DNA of 10,379 nucleotides from Opitutia bacterium (GCA_018663485.1 JABJQI010000038.1:1-10379); one strand, 5' to 3'; positions 1-6,963 are shown, counted from the stretch's first letter. A program made the numbers and translations. Notes: generated from the sequence alone by a model not told the origin.

Positions 1-58
<58 letters not shown>

Positions 59-63
59 TAAAG

Positions 64-95
64 CCCTCGGTCGCTCCAAGCACTGAGGGTTTTTT
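64..95 (+). terminator. Intrinsic terminator of the tRNA-Glu transcript
   Basis: CCCTCGGT (64-71) pairs with ACTGAGGG (82-89), eight pairs including one G-T wobble. A small inner GCT/AGC helix (73-75 with 79-81) extends it. A run of six T follows at 90-95. It starts nine bases after the tRNA CCA end, the expected place for the end of a tRNA transcript. Confidence 0.88.
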
Positions 96-105
96 AATGC
101 CAACA

Positions 106-132
106 GACTAAAATGGGAGGGACGCCCTCCAT
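106..132 (-). terminator. Possible weak terminator of the minus-strand 220-2288 operon
   Basis: GGAGGG (116-121) and CCCTCC (125-130) form a perfect six-pair GC-rich hairpin with a three-base loop. One bulged G allows two more A-T pairs outside it. Read on the minus strand the hairpin is followed by CATTTTAG, so the U-tract is only four bases. It lies about 90 bases past the M23 gene stop and faces the tRNA terminator. The short U-tract makes it doubtful. Two smaller hairpins, CCTC/GAGG at 170-180 and CGACAT/ATGTCG at 181-201, lie nearer the stop but have no U-tract. Confidence 0.4.
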
Positions 133-219
133 GTCCACCGCATTGCCTCTAAACTGCTGATACTGAGATCCTCACCGAGGCGACATCTACCTGTAATGTC
201 GAAGGGTCTTGTAAAATCG

Positions 220-1236
220 CTACTTAAACCCAAACAGCTTCTTCAATGTGCTCAGTGAACCAGAGGAAATCTTTGGCTTCGTGCCGCCCAAATCCAACAC
301 ACGACGGCAATTCTGTTGCTTCAACAGCTTCGGGCTATAGGCTATTATTTTGACATCACCGAGACGGCCACCAATCGCTTCCTCCGCAAATCGCGGCGTC
401 CACTCTTTCGGCACACCGTACTGCGAAAATGCAATATCCCACGCAACCAACTGCTTCCCTGCATACGAACGTGTAACCAAGGAAGGATACTCTTTGACAA
501 AGTCAGGGACGTTTGATGCATGCACCCGAATGCGCGCGATCGCCGGAATCAATTTTAGATATTCATACAGATTACTCACCTGACCTTGACGGATCGATTC
601 ATAGAAATCGAGCGGATTGATACTCACCAAGTTCATCCCATTCCACATGCCATGGCGATTTTTGCTACCAAACTTCTGTCGATTATACCACCCCTGAAAA
701 TCATTCGTCAGGCGAAAGCCGATTTCAAAGTGCAGATGCGCGCGCGTACTAGGAATCGAATACGACGCCGAACGACCCATTATGCCAAGCTTTGCGCCAG
801 ATTCAACCCGAGCTCCGATGATAATACCCTCTCCGATACTCGCCAAATGCGCGTAGAGGGTGTGAAACGCAGGCACCTGTTGATCATGCACGACTACAAT
901 ATAACGGCCATAACTGCTATGCGCGGCAGTTTGACTCACATGTGCAATACGTCCTGGTAAAACCGCATACACGGCATCAGTAGCTTCGCCGCGCCGATCG
1001 CGAGCGACCGGGAACAGATCCAATCCCTCGTGAAAGCGACCACCGCCGTTACGCACGCAGCCAAACAGGCCGGACTCAGGCACACCCGATGCAGTCGCTT
1101 GGACAAATGTCTCGATCGGCTGACCTTTTTGAAAAGCTGAATTCGGCGTTGGCCAGACCAGGCCCGCTTGCAGAAACAGCTGCGAGAGCAACACAGCCGC
1201 ACCAATTGTCAGCGATTGAACTAATCTTATATACAT
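220..1236 (-). CDS. M23 (LytM-type) metallopeptidase, membrane-anchored or exported
   Basis: This 338-residue protein is a probable zinc endopeptidase that cuts peptidoglycan cross-links or binding partners in the envelope. A hydrophobic segment at about 7-28 suggests a signal peptide or signal anchor. The M23 core runs from about 66 to 175: HEGLD (H69, D73) and HLHFE (H167, H169) are the diagnostic motifs, with H130 in YAHL. By family analogy H69, D73 and H169 bind zinc, and H130 and H167 are catalytic. All are present, so it should be active rather than a degenerate LytM activator. About 160 residues follow the core, including a basic C-terminus, with no domain I recognise. The ATG is 20 bases after the stop of the lipoprotein gene, so the two are likely cotranscribed. 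No clear ribosome binding site is visible. The family is certain; the physiological substrate is not. Confidence 0.9.
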   Translation of the reverse strand: MYIRLVQSLTIGAAVLLSQLFLQAGLVWPTPNSAFQKGQPIETFVQATASGVPESGLFGCVRNGGGRFHEGLDLFPVARDRRGEATDAVYAVLPGRIAHVSQTAAHSSYGRYIVVVHDQQVPAFHTLYAHLASIGEGIIIGARVESGAKLGIMGRSASYSIPSTRAHLHFEIGFRLTNDFQGWYNRQKFGSKNRHGMWNGMNLVSINPLDFYESIRQGQVSNLYEYLKLIPAIARIRVHASNVPDFVKEYPSLVTRSYAGKQLVAWDIAFSQYGVPKEWTPRFAEEAIGGRLGDVKIIAYSPKLLKQQNCRRVLDLGGTKPKISSGSLSTLKKLFGFK

Positions 1237-1256
1237 AAACGATACAGATCGTCAGG

Positions 1257-1775
1257 TTAATACTTATAATGGGACTGTAGCTCTTGGATGCTCGCCTTTA
1301 GATCGATCACGAACTGACCCAGTTCATCATCAGGGATTTCCACAAAAGTATAAAACTGACCATCTTCGATTGTGTCACCCAAGCGTGTAGCCCCGACAGC
1401 TTGACCATTGCAAGTTAAGACGATGCGGCTGCCGCGATGTGTCACTGAGCGACGATAAAGCTCTCGACTGCCCTTATCAGTAATCTGAATAAGCAAAGCC
1501 ATGCCCATGTCTACTTTCACCATCTCGACATTAATAATATCATATTCACCGACGACTGCCTCACGCTCTAGTTTGATAGCCGTGGCTGAGATTGGCAAAG
1601 TAACCTTGCTACCACTGCCACCCCCATAGTCGATACCGCGCGCCTCGATCATTAAACGAGGCACTTGCATGTTCTCGATTTCGTTTTTGAAGCCTTTGAT
1701 ACTCTCAAAGCAGCCAACCGAAAAGAATAGCGAGATTAACAGGCTCGCTAGAATCATATATTTACGAAAAATCAT
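1257..1775 (-). CDS. Small lipoprotein with a SecD-head-like domain
   Basis: This 172-residue protein has a basic N-terminus, a hydrophobic stretch (about 8-20) and a lipobox-like FSVGC with C22 as the likely lipidated cysteine. It would therefore be a membrane lipoprotein. Its C-terminal half (about 85-168) follows the pattern of the SecDF P1 head subdomain: a hydrophobic strand ending in TDKGSREL, then GSRIVLTCNGQAVG, then GDTIEDGQF, then a closing helix. The resemblance is recalled by eye and is an inference. SecD itself is far larger and has membrane helices that are absent here. Fifteen bases separate it from the upstream gene and 20 from the M23 gene, so the three probably form one operon and may share an envelope role. 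An internal ATG seven codons in is an alternative start that keeps the lipobox. Function unknown. Confidence 0.8.
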   Translation of the reverse strand: MIFRKYMILASLLISLFFSVGCFESIKGFKNEIENMQVPRLMIEARGIDYGGGSGSKVTLPISATAIKLEREAVVGEYDIINVEMVKVDMGMALLIQITDKGSRELYRRSVTHRGSRIVLTCNGQAVGATRLGDTIEDGQFYTFVEIPDDELGQFVIDLKASIQELQSHYKY

Positions 1776-1790
1776 AGTATTAAATAGTAA

Positions 1791-2288
1791 TTATAAAATA
1801 ATATCACCCATCGTATCCTGAATCTTAAGCATCAAGTCGGCCGAGATTTCCACGATGGGCACCTCGATCTCCTGCTTGGTTTTTACATGTCGATATCGTT
1901 GAGTGCCTGCTGTTTGGCGTTTGCCGAGGGCACGCACCACGCGTTTACGTTCTAGCATCAGCGCCAACAAATGTTTCAACGCATCGGTCTCTGCAAGACC
2001 ATCTGCTTGATAGTTCTCATACAGCGACAGAAAAAAGTCTTCTGCAGAGGCAACGGTTTCGCGGACGTTTGTGCTCCCATCATCGGAATCTTTGACCACG
2101 CGCATCCAACGTCCAAGAATCTCGCCTGGCAGTTCATAAGTATCTACTTCATCTGGCAGCACATCAGCACGACCCATTTCGCCAGCCTCGACATCTTTAA
2201 AAATCAAACAGACAACGCGATCCCCCGGAGTAAAGGAAAGCTGTGAGAGCGAGGATTTACGTGCGATACTTTTAAAGTGCCATTCCAT
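1791..2288 (-). CDS. Conserved hypothetical protein
   Basis: Product of 165 residues if it starts at the ATG at 2288. It opens with MEWHFKSIARKSS, has an FTPGDRVV segment and is acidic in the middle. It continues to a helical part containing AEDFFLSLYE and a run of leucines and arginines. This style matches short hypothetical proteins I recall from Verrucomicrobiota and Planctomycetota, of unknown function. There is no signal peptide or membrane segment, so it is probably cytoplasmic. The same frame stays open upstream to a TTG at 2408 and would add 40 residues with six cysteines. I chose the ATG because the protein's recognisable part begins there and TTG starts are rarer, but the longer form cannot be excluded. 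It is the first gene of the likely three-gene operon with the lipoprotein and the M23 peptidase. Confidence 0.72.
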   Translation of the reverse strand: MEWHFKSIARKSSLSQLSFTPGDRVVCLIFKDVEAGEMGRADVLPDEVDTYELPGEILGRWMRVVKDSDDGSTNVRETVASAEDFFLSLYENYQADGLAETDALKHLLALMLERKRVVRALGKRQTAGTQRYRHVKTKQEIEVPIVEISADLMLKIQDTMGDIIL

Positions 2289-2408
2289 GAGAGCGTAACA
2301 ATGAAAGCAGATACAGTGCGGCTGATTGCCTGCGATGCAATCAAATTGCCGACAACCTTCGCTAGCTATTTTAGTTGGAAGATTTCGACCACAATTGAAA
2401 ATTATCAA

Positions 2409-2776
2409 ACTTGATACTCATCAGCGATTGTAATTATTTTATGCCCTCAAATATTGCCAGAGAAGAGAGATGCATTGCTGCGCCTCACACGGCCACTTAG
2501 GAGGAGGGTATCCTTAAGGATACATCTTCGTTTGATTTAGTATACGAAGCGCATCGCTAACCTATAACAGATTCTGTCCGACAAGCATGAAATCCTAAGT
2601 CTAGAATAGTCCGATATCTTTAAATACTCGATCATAGTTGTCAGTGCGACTCGCCATAGTTTTCATCGAACTGGCATAATCTGGACGAGTCACCCACGCT
2701 CTTATGCCTATTTAGATTAAAAAAAGATTCAATCAGATGCATTCAAAGTTCGACCTCGCTAATTCAATGTTCGACC
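2409..2776. promoter_or_regulatory. Divergent intergenic region with palindrome and direct repeats
   Basis: No convincing gene lies here. The region separates the minus-strand operon from the plus-strand isochorismatase gene, so it must supply promoters for both. It contains a perfect palindrome at 2508-2523, a CTTCGT/ACGAAG inverted repeat at 2526-2549, CATAGTT-type direct repeats at 2633-2643 and 2655-2665 (one mismatch, 22-base period), and a GACTCG/CGAGTC inverted repeat at 2648-2691. A near-identical 18-base pair of repeats lies at 2741-2779. Much of it is AT-rich. I cannot assign -35/-10 boxes with confidence. Confidence 0.5.
2508..2523. repeat. Perfect 16-nt palindrome
   Basis: GTATCCTTAAGGATAC reads the same on both strands, with no mismatch and no spacer. 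Neither strand has a following T-run, so it does not look like a terminator. Its place in a divergent promoter region suits a dimeric regulator's operator, which is an inference. As RNA it could form a six-pair stem with a TTAA loop. Confidence 0.85.
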
Positions 2777-2779
2777 TTG
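2741..2779 (+). repeat. Tandem 18-base direct repeat ending just before the isochorismatase-family gene
   Basis: ATTCAAAGTTCGACCTCG (2741-2758) and ATTCAATGTTCGACCTTG (2762-2779) match at 16 of 18 positions. The start-to-start spacing is 21 bases, two turns of B-DNA. The second copy ends nine bases before the ATG at 2789, so a bound protein would block transcription or cover the 5' leader. This arrangement suits cooperative binding of a regulator to the same helix face, but that is inferred. The repeat itself is directly visible. Confidence 0.8.
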
Positions 2780-2788
2780 AGTTTCATT

Positions 2789-3343
2789 ATGACGAATCCA
2801 GCAAAACACCTTGGCCTCCTTTTGATTGATTTCCAAGATCCATTCCTCAATGCCATACCAGACCGTGAACGCCTGCTCAAGCGCACCAGCTTCGCGGTCG
2901 AGGCTGCTTTACTCCTCGGTTGCTCGCTCGCAATCACTGAACAACTCCCGACCAAACTCGGCAAAACTACTGCAGAGCTCAAAAAAGTCCTACCAGAGAA
3001 CACGCCTGTCTTCGATAAAAACACCTTTTCTGCAATGGAGGCTGACGGACTCGGCCGCTGGATCGAAAGCAAACAAATTGACCACTTGCTGCTGATTGGT
3101 CTCGAAACTTCCGTTTGCATCTATCAAACCGCCGTCCAAGCGCTCGGTGACGATATAGGCGTCACCCTACTCTCGGACTGCATCAGCGAGCGGCGCCCTG
3201 AAGACCGCAAGCCAGTCCTCAAACAACTCCTTTCCATGGATGCGCACGTACTGCCCTCCGAGACGATATTCTACAGCCTACTCGGCAGCGCTGCCCATCC
3301 TCAGTTCCGGGAGTTCACCCAGATCGTCAAGCGTTACAGTTAA
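2789..3343 (+). CDS. Isochorismatase-family cysteine hydrolase
   Basis: This 184-residue cytoplasmic alpha/beta protein carries the isochorismatase-fold catalytic triad. D14 sits in LLLIDFQ, K77 in VFDKNTFSA, and the nucleophile C110 in GLETSVCIYQTA, followed by the usual alanine. The length is typical of single-domain members such as the YcaC-like proteins, which hydrolyse amides or related substrates. The name does not prove action on isochorismate. The next gene is chorismate synthase, but there is a 239-base gap, so a metabolic link is only suggestive. The frame opens at a TTG at 2777. I chose the ATG at 2789 because the family starts a few residues before the LLLIDFQ strand and the TTG lies inside the upstream direct repeat. 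The family is secure; the substrate is unknown. Confidence 0.9.
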   Translation: MTNPAKHLGLLLIDFQDPFLNAIPDRERLLKRTSFAVEAALLLGCSLAITEQLPTKLGKTTAELKKVLPENTPVFDKNTFSAMEADGLGRWIESKQIDHLLLIGLETSVCIYQTAVQALGDDIGVTLLSDCISERRPEDRKPVLKQLLSMDAHVLPSETIFYSLLGSAAHPQFREFTQIVKRYS

Positions 3344-3400
3344 AAACTGCATCCCATACTCGAAAAGCTATCGGCTATCGTAAGCTAGAAGAAATTGCCA

Positions 3401-3422
3401 GTATCGCGATCCACAGCGATAC
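3401..3422. repeat. Seven-base inverted repeat in the gap before aroC
   Basis: GTATCGC (3401-3407) and GCGATAC (3416-3422) pair perfectly around an eight-base loop. It lies 58 bases after the isochorismatase stop and 160 bases before the aroC ATG. No T-run follows on either strand, so a classical terminator is unlikely. An operator or a chance hairpin are the alternatives. Nothing else stands out in 3344-3582. Confidence 0.6.
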
Positions 3423-3582
3423 CGCACCGTGCCACCAAAGCAGAGCTAATTCCAACGAAATATCGACTACGCCGTAATATTGACTTCTGGGCACGCACAC
3501 GTTGCATTTAAACCTGCCGTCACCAACGTAGCTGGCAACCACCTTTCAATTTAGCATTCTCCACTGACCACTTCCGACAACC

Positions 3583-4683
3583 ATGGGTAATTCCTTCGGC
3601 ACACTTTTTCGTATTTCTACTTGGGGCGAGAGCCACGGCGGCGGCATTGGTGTCGTGATCGACGGTTGTCCTCCGCGCCTACCGATTACAGTCGAAGAGA
3701 TTCAATTTGAACTCGACCGTCGCCGCCCAGGCCAGAGTGACATCACTACGCCACGCAAGGAGAGCGACACCGCTACCATCGTATCCGGCGTCTTTGAAGG
3801 CCAAACCCTTGGCACTCCAATCGGCATCTATGTGCCCAATGGTGATCATCGCCCCTCCGCTTACACGGAGATGAAAGATAAATTCCGGCCTTCACACGCA
3901 GACTTCACTTATCAAGCCAAATTCGGCATCCGCAACCATGAAGGTGGCGGACGTTCCTCCGCACGCGAGACCATCGGCCGCGTCGCCGCAGGCGCAGTGG
4001 CCAAGAAGATTCTTAAGCTGGCTGGAGATATCGACGTGCGTGCCTACATCACACGTGTGCATGATATTGAAATGCCGCCCTCTGGCGCATTCCCATCATT
4101 GGAACAAGTCGAGGCCAGCCCAGTGCGTTGCCCGCACGCCGCAACAGCTGAGAAAATGATCGAACGCATCAAAGCCGTGCGTAAGGACGGCGACTCAGTC
4201 GGGGGCATTATCGAATGCCGCGTACGTAACCTTCCTATCGGACTAGGCGTTCCTGTATTTGATCGCCTCGAAGCAGATCTGGCCAAGGCGATGCTCTCCA
4301 TCCCAGCCACCAAAGGTTTCGAGATTGGCAGCGGTTTCGGCGGCTCATTGCAACTTGGCTCCGAGCACAACGATATATTCATTAACAAAGACGGTACAAT
4401 CGGCACCGAAACCAACCGTTCCGGTGGCGTCCAAGGTGGCATCAGCAACGGCGAAGAACTCATCTTCCGCATCGCCTTCAAGCCGACTGCTACACTGATT
4501 CAAAATCAACGCACCGTCGATACAGGTGGCAACGAAACCGAACTCATGGGCCGCGGACGTCATGACCCTTGCGTCGTGCCGCGCGCCGTGCCGATCGTTG
4601 AGTCCATGGCCGCCTTGGTGCTCGCCGATCACTGGATGCGTCACCAAGCTCACTGCCAAAGCTTCGACTTCGAAGGCAAATAA
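3583..4683 (+). CDS. aroC: Chorismate synthase
   Basis: Last enzyme of the shikimate pathway. It converts 5-enolpyruvylshikimate-3-phosphate to chorismate with loss of phosphate and needs reduced FMN. The family signatures are all present in its 366 residues: GESHG (15-19), RRRPGQSD (46-53), FRPSHADFTY (101-110), GGGRSSARETIGRVAAGA (121-138), NRSGGVQGGISNG (278-290) and RHDPCVVPRAVPIVE (326-340). The length is normal for the bacterial enzyme, and no key motif is damaged. The ATG puts MGNSFG at the N-terminus, the usual family start, so the start is firm even though no ribosome binding site is visible. It is cytoplasmic and expected to be a tetramer. The next gene begins 69 bases downstream on the same strand and may be cotranscribed. 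Confidence 0.98.
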   Translation: MGNSFGTLFRISTWGESHGGGIGVVIDGCPPRLPITVEEIQFELDRRRPGQSDITTPRKESDTATIVSGVFEGQTLGTPIGIYVPNGDHRPSAYTEMKDKFRPSHADFTYQAKFGIRNHEGGGRSSARETIGRVAAGAVAKKILKLAGDIDVRAYITRVHDIEMPPSGAFPSLEQVEASPVRCPHAATAEKMIERIKAVRKDGDSVGGIIECRVRNLPIGLGVPVFDRLEADLAKAMLSIPATKGFEIGSGFGGSLQLGSEHNDIFINKDGTIGTETNRSGGVQGGISNGEELIFRIAFKPTATLIQNQRTVDTGGNETELMGRGRHDPCVVPRAVPIVESMAALVLADHWMRHQAHCQSFDFEGK

Positions 4684-4752
4684 TAGAACAGCCAGAGGTT
4701 TCAGCCCTCAACCTCCATGCTGAAAGTCTCAAGTTTCAGTTCTAAACTACCC

Positions 4753-5487
4753 ATGTCCGATCAAGCACCACTGGTTTATCTAATCTACGGCATCCCCAAT
4801 AGCGGCCGACGCGACGTCCTTTTCGACTTAATTGATGGAGGCCTTGAAGGGAAAGAGCAGGTACTCTACTTCCGCCCAGAAGGCGAAGCTGCAAGCCCCT
4901 TCGATGAGCAAATCGAAGCCCTCGACACGGTCAGCATCGTCGACTGGAAGCTGAGCGATGCCACAGTAATCCACGATCAAATTAACGCCGCACCAGAAAA
5001 GATCATCTTCCTAGCCCCGGGTAATTGCGATCCAGCGGATGCCGCTGAGGCAATCAAGACGTGGACGGATCTCAACGGTTGCCAGATTGCACGAATTATC
5101 ACGCTCGTCCATTGCGCTTTCCTGTCTGAAAACAGCAACGCAAAAGCGTGGTTCGATGCCTGTGTTCATTTTTCAGATGTCGTGCTACTTAACCGACGCG
5201 AAGGCGTGAACAACAAGTGGGTTAAAGACTTCGAAATCGGCTACCGCAAACAATTCTCTCCCGCCCGCTTTCTAATGGTAAAAAAAGGCCGCGTCGCCAA
5301 TCCGCTCGAAGTACTCGAGCCGGAAGCCCGACGGCTCTCTCTTTATTTTGATGAACTCATCCCAATCGAGGACGATGAGTTTGAAGACGACGAGCAACCG
5401 CAAGACACTAAGCCCGATAAATACATTGAGCGTAGAGAAAGTGGTCAGCGCGCCTATCCCGTGCCCAATATTCAGCAACAGCGCTAA
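4753..5487 (+). CDS. Degenerate CobW/COG0523-like protein
   Basis: This 244-residue soluble protein follows the layout of CobW/COG0523 metal-chaperone GTPases but with altered nucleotide-binding residues. A strand plus P-loop-like GIPNSGRR (13-20) stands where GxxxxGKS/T is expected and lacks the lysine and Ser/Thr. LAPGNCDPADAAEAI (87-101) resembles the switch region ExxGxxxP without its glutamate. LVHCAFLSE (118-126) stands in for the usual VDxxxF. SDVVLLNRREG (141-151) is the guanine-binding site, with NRRE where NKxD is expected. No CxCC metal motif is visible. The C-terminus is acidic (about 206-214) and probably disordered. This suggests a protein that no longer hydrolyses GTP. The assignment is by eye. 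The frame also opens at an ATG at 4717, which would add 12 residues. I prefer 4753 because MSDQAPLVYLIYG leads straight into the first strand. Confidence 0.75.
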   Translation: MSDQAPLVYLIYGIPNSGRRDVLFDLIDGGLEGKEQVLYFRPEGEAASPFDEQIEALDTVSIVDWKLSDATVIHDQINAAPEKIIFLAPGNCDPADAAEAIKTWTDLNGCQIARIITLVHCAFLSENSNAKAWFDACVHFSDVVLLNRREGVNNKWVKDFEIGYRKQFSPARFLMVKKGRVANPLEVLEPEARRLSLYFDELIPIEDDEFEDDEQPQDTKPDKYIERRESGQRAYPVPNIQQQR

Positions 5488-5710
5488 AAAAAATTAAAAC
5501 GGACAGTGAGCTGTACTGCCCACAAAAACTTCTAGGCCTCAGAAACGTATTTAAGCAAGCCGCACGCACTGCATACTCCGCAAGCAGAAAAACGTCTAAG
5601 CGCGGATGCCTTATCAAGCGTAGTAACCAGTCACAAATAAACGCGGTATTGATTAAGATCCCAATGGTCGTGGCGAACGGATTGATTGCTAGAGCTTAGC
5701 ATGCGCCCAC
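5488..5710. other. Convergent intergenic region, no gene seen
   Basis: These 223 bases separate two genes that face each other. I see no open frame with convincing features. A CAGT/ACTG pairing with flanking GG/CC lies near 5501-5521 but has no good T-run on either strand, so no terminator can be called for either gene. Confidence 0.6.
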
Positions 5711-6739
5711 TCATTCTTCGCAAATCAGATGTGCTACTTCTCGGCCTTGAATCATCTTCCACAAGCGCTCACGATTAAGTTTGGATGAGTCTCGAAAATA
5801 CATCATTTTAGCGTGCTGATCCGCTTGCCCAGGATCGATACGAATCCCCCAGAGCGGCACCACCGAGTCTGGCCACATCGCATAGCGGACATCTCCAACT
5901 ACCAGAGGATCATCGGAATGCAGACTCACATAACCCTGCGAGAAAAAGCGAAAGCGCTCAACATCACTGCTCATTACCGAATCAGGATCAACTAGCGCGG
6001 CACTATCTTCGACCGTAAATACTTTGACTGATTGCCCTTCATAGAGTCGCGGCTCTGCCCCGGGGCCAATCCAAACAGCATCGACATAATAGCGCCCCTC
6101 AAAACGATAGATCATACGCCACAGCATGGAATTCCCAAACGATGGACGAATCGAATACTGTTCGGGCTGATGGCCGCGTTCTGCAGCAAGACACTCTGCC
6201 ACCTGCGCCGCTTTGAAATGCTGAAGGCTACAAAATCCAAAATAAAATGCGCAAAAGACCAGCGCGCCCTGCGCAAAGCGTGGGCGTCGCCAAGTAAATG
6301 CAAACAAAGTCAATAATACCAGCGGCAGCGTAAAAATGGGGTCGATCACCGAAATGATATCCCAAGACTCACGGTCGTCACTGAACGGCCAATACAGCAT
6401 AGTGCCATAACTAGTGCAGGCATCCAGCATGCCATGCGTCAATGCACCCAGCACCGCAAAGAGTGCACACTGCCGTAAGGGAAGCTTCGATCGAAACAAC
6501 AGAAGTTTAAATAGCACTGCTGTACAGAGTCCGATGAGTGGTGCAACAATCAGTGCATGCGAAAAATGCCGATGATATTGTAAGGTCAATAGCGGATCTG
6601 CAGCAGAGCGTATCAGCACATCTAGATCCGGAACCGTCCCAGCCGCTCCACCGATGAGCACGGCACATCGTGCTTCTTCACGCGAACTAACCGCGACGGC
6701 AACCGCCGCTCCGATGCTAAATTGTGTGAGAGGATCCAT
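5711..6739 (-). CDS. YdjM/DUF457-family membrane-bound metal-dependent hydrolase
   Basis: This 342-residue inner-membrane protein belongs to the family named after E. coli YdjM. The N-terminal half carries the conserved acid and histidine motifs: PDLD (37-40), HRHFSHA (56-62) and HGMLD (102-106), then SYGTMLYWPF (110-119) and D133 in VIDPIF. Hydrophobic segments lie at about 64-81, 90-103, 135-150 and 158-171. The remaining 170 or so residues are hydrophilic and rich in aromatic and acidic residues, probably a soluble extension. The putative metal ligands are intact. No substrate is firmly established for the family. It begins MDPLTQFSIGAA, a usual family start, so the ATG is reliable. It is convergent with the CobW-like gene and appears to be transcribed alone. 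The family is confident, the reaction unknown. Confidence 0.88.
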   Translation of the reverse strand: MDPLTQFSIGAAVAVAVSSREEARCAVLIGGAAGTVPDLDVLIRSAADPLLTLQYHRHFSHALIVAPLIGLCTAVLFKLLLFRSKLPLRQCALFAVLGALTHGMLDACTSYGTMLYWPFSDDRESWDIISVIDPIFTLPLVLLTLFAFTWRRPRFAQGALVFCAFYFGFCSLQHFKAAQVAECLAAERGHQPEQYSIRPSFGNSMLWRMIYRFEGRYYVDAVWIGPGAEPRLYEGQSVKVFTVEDSAALVDPDSVMSSDVERFRFFSQGYVSLHSDDPLVVGDVRYAMWPDSVVPLWGIRIDPGQADQHAKMMYFRDSSKLNRERLWKMIQGREVAHLICEE

Positions 6740-6963
6740 ATGTCATAAAATAGAAACTCTTGAATCAAGCGCCATCACGAATTTGAATCAATCTCAATAG
6801 ACCATACGATTGACCCTAAATATATTAATAAAAAACTCAGCGGCGTTTGTACGTGGTAGTCATCAGAGAAACAATATTCATATCGCGAAGCGGGCGCACC
6901 TGACTAAATTTGAGTCCACAAGTTGGAATGGCCGCTCGCGTATCAAAACATCTGCTGCAACTT
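6740..6963. other. Intergenic spacer between rsmJ and the YdjM-like gene
   Basis: The 224 bases between two minus-strand genes include an AT-rich stretch at about 6817-6838 and a short CTTGA-A-TCAAG pseudo-palindrome at 6759-6769, ten bases wide around one central base. It presumably holds the promoter of the 5711-6739 gene, but no clear -35/-10 pair at proper spacing is visible. I see no gene. Confidence 0.4.

Noticed and set aside
586..960. A 124-residue plus-strand open frame opposite the M23 gene.
   Set aside because: It is the antisense shadow of a gene with clear catalytic motifs; its product is basic and featureless.
2441..2500. A 19-codon plus-strand ATG frame in the divergent spacer.
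   Set aside because: Too short, no ribosome binding site, no recognisable peptide and no context to support it.
2777..2788. TTG start for the isochorismatase-family gene.
   Set aside because: It adds only four residues, lies inside the direct repeat, and an in-frame ATG follows at a position fitting the family.
4044..4481. A 145-residue minus-strand open frame inside aroC.
   Set aside because: Antisense shadow of an unambiguous chorismate synthase; low-complexity Ser/Pro-rich product.
5501..5521. Possible terminator hairpin after the CobW-like gene.
   Set aside because: The stem is short and interrupted, and the sequence after it is A-rich rather than T-rich on the plus strand, so it does not fit an intrinsic terminator.
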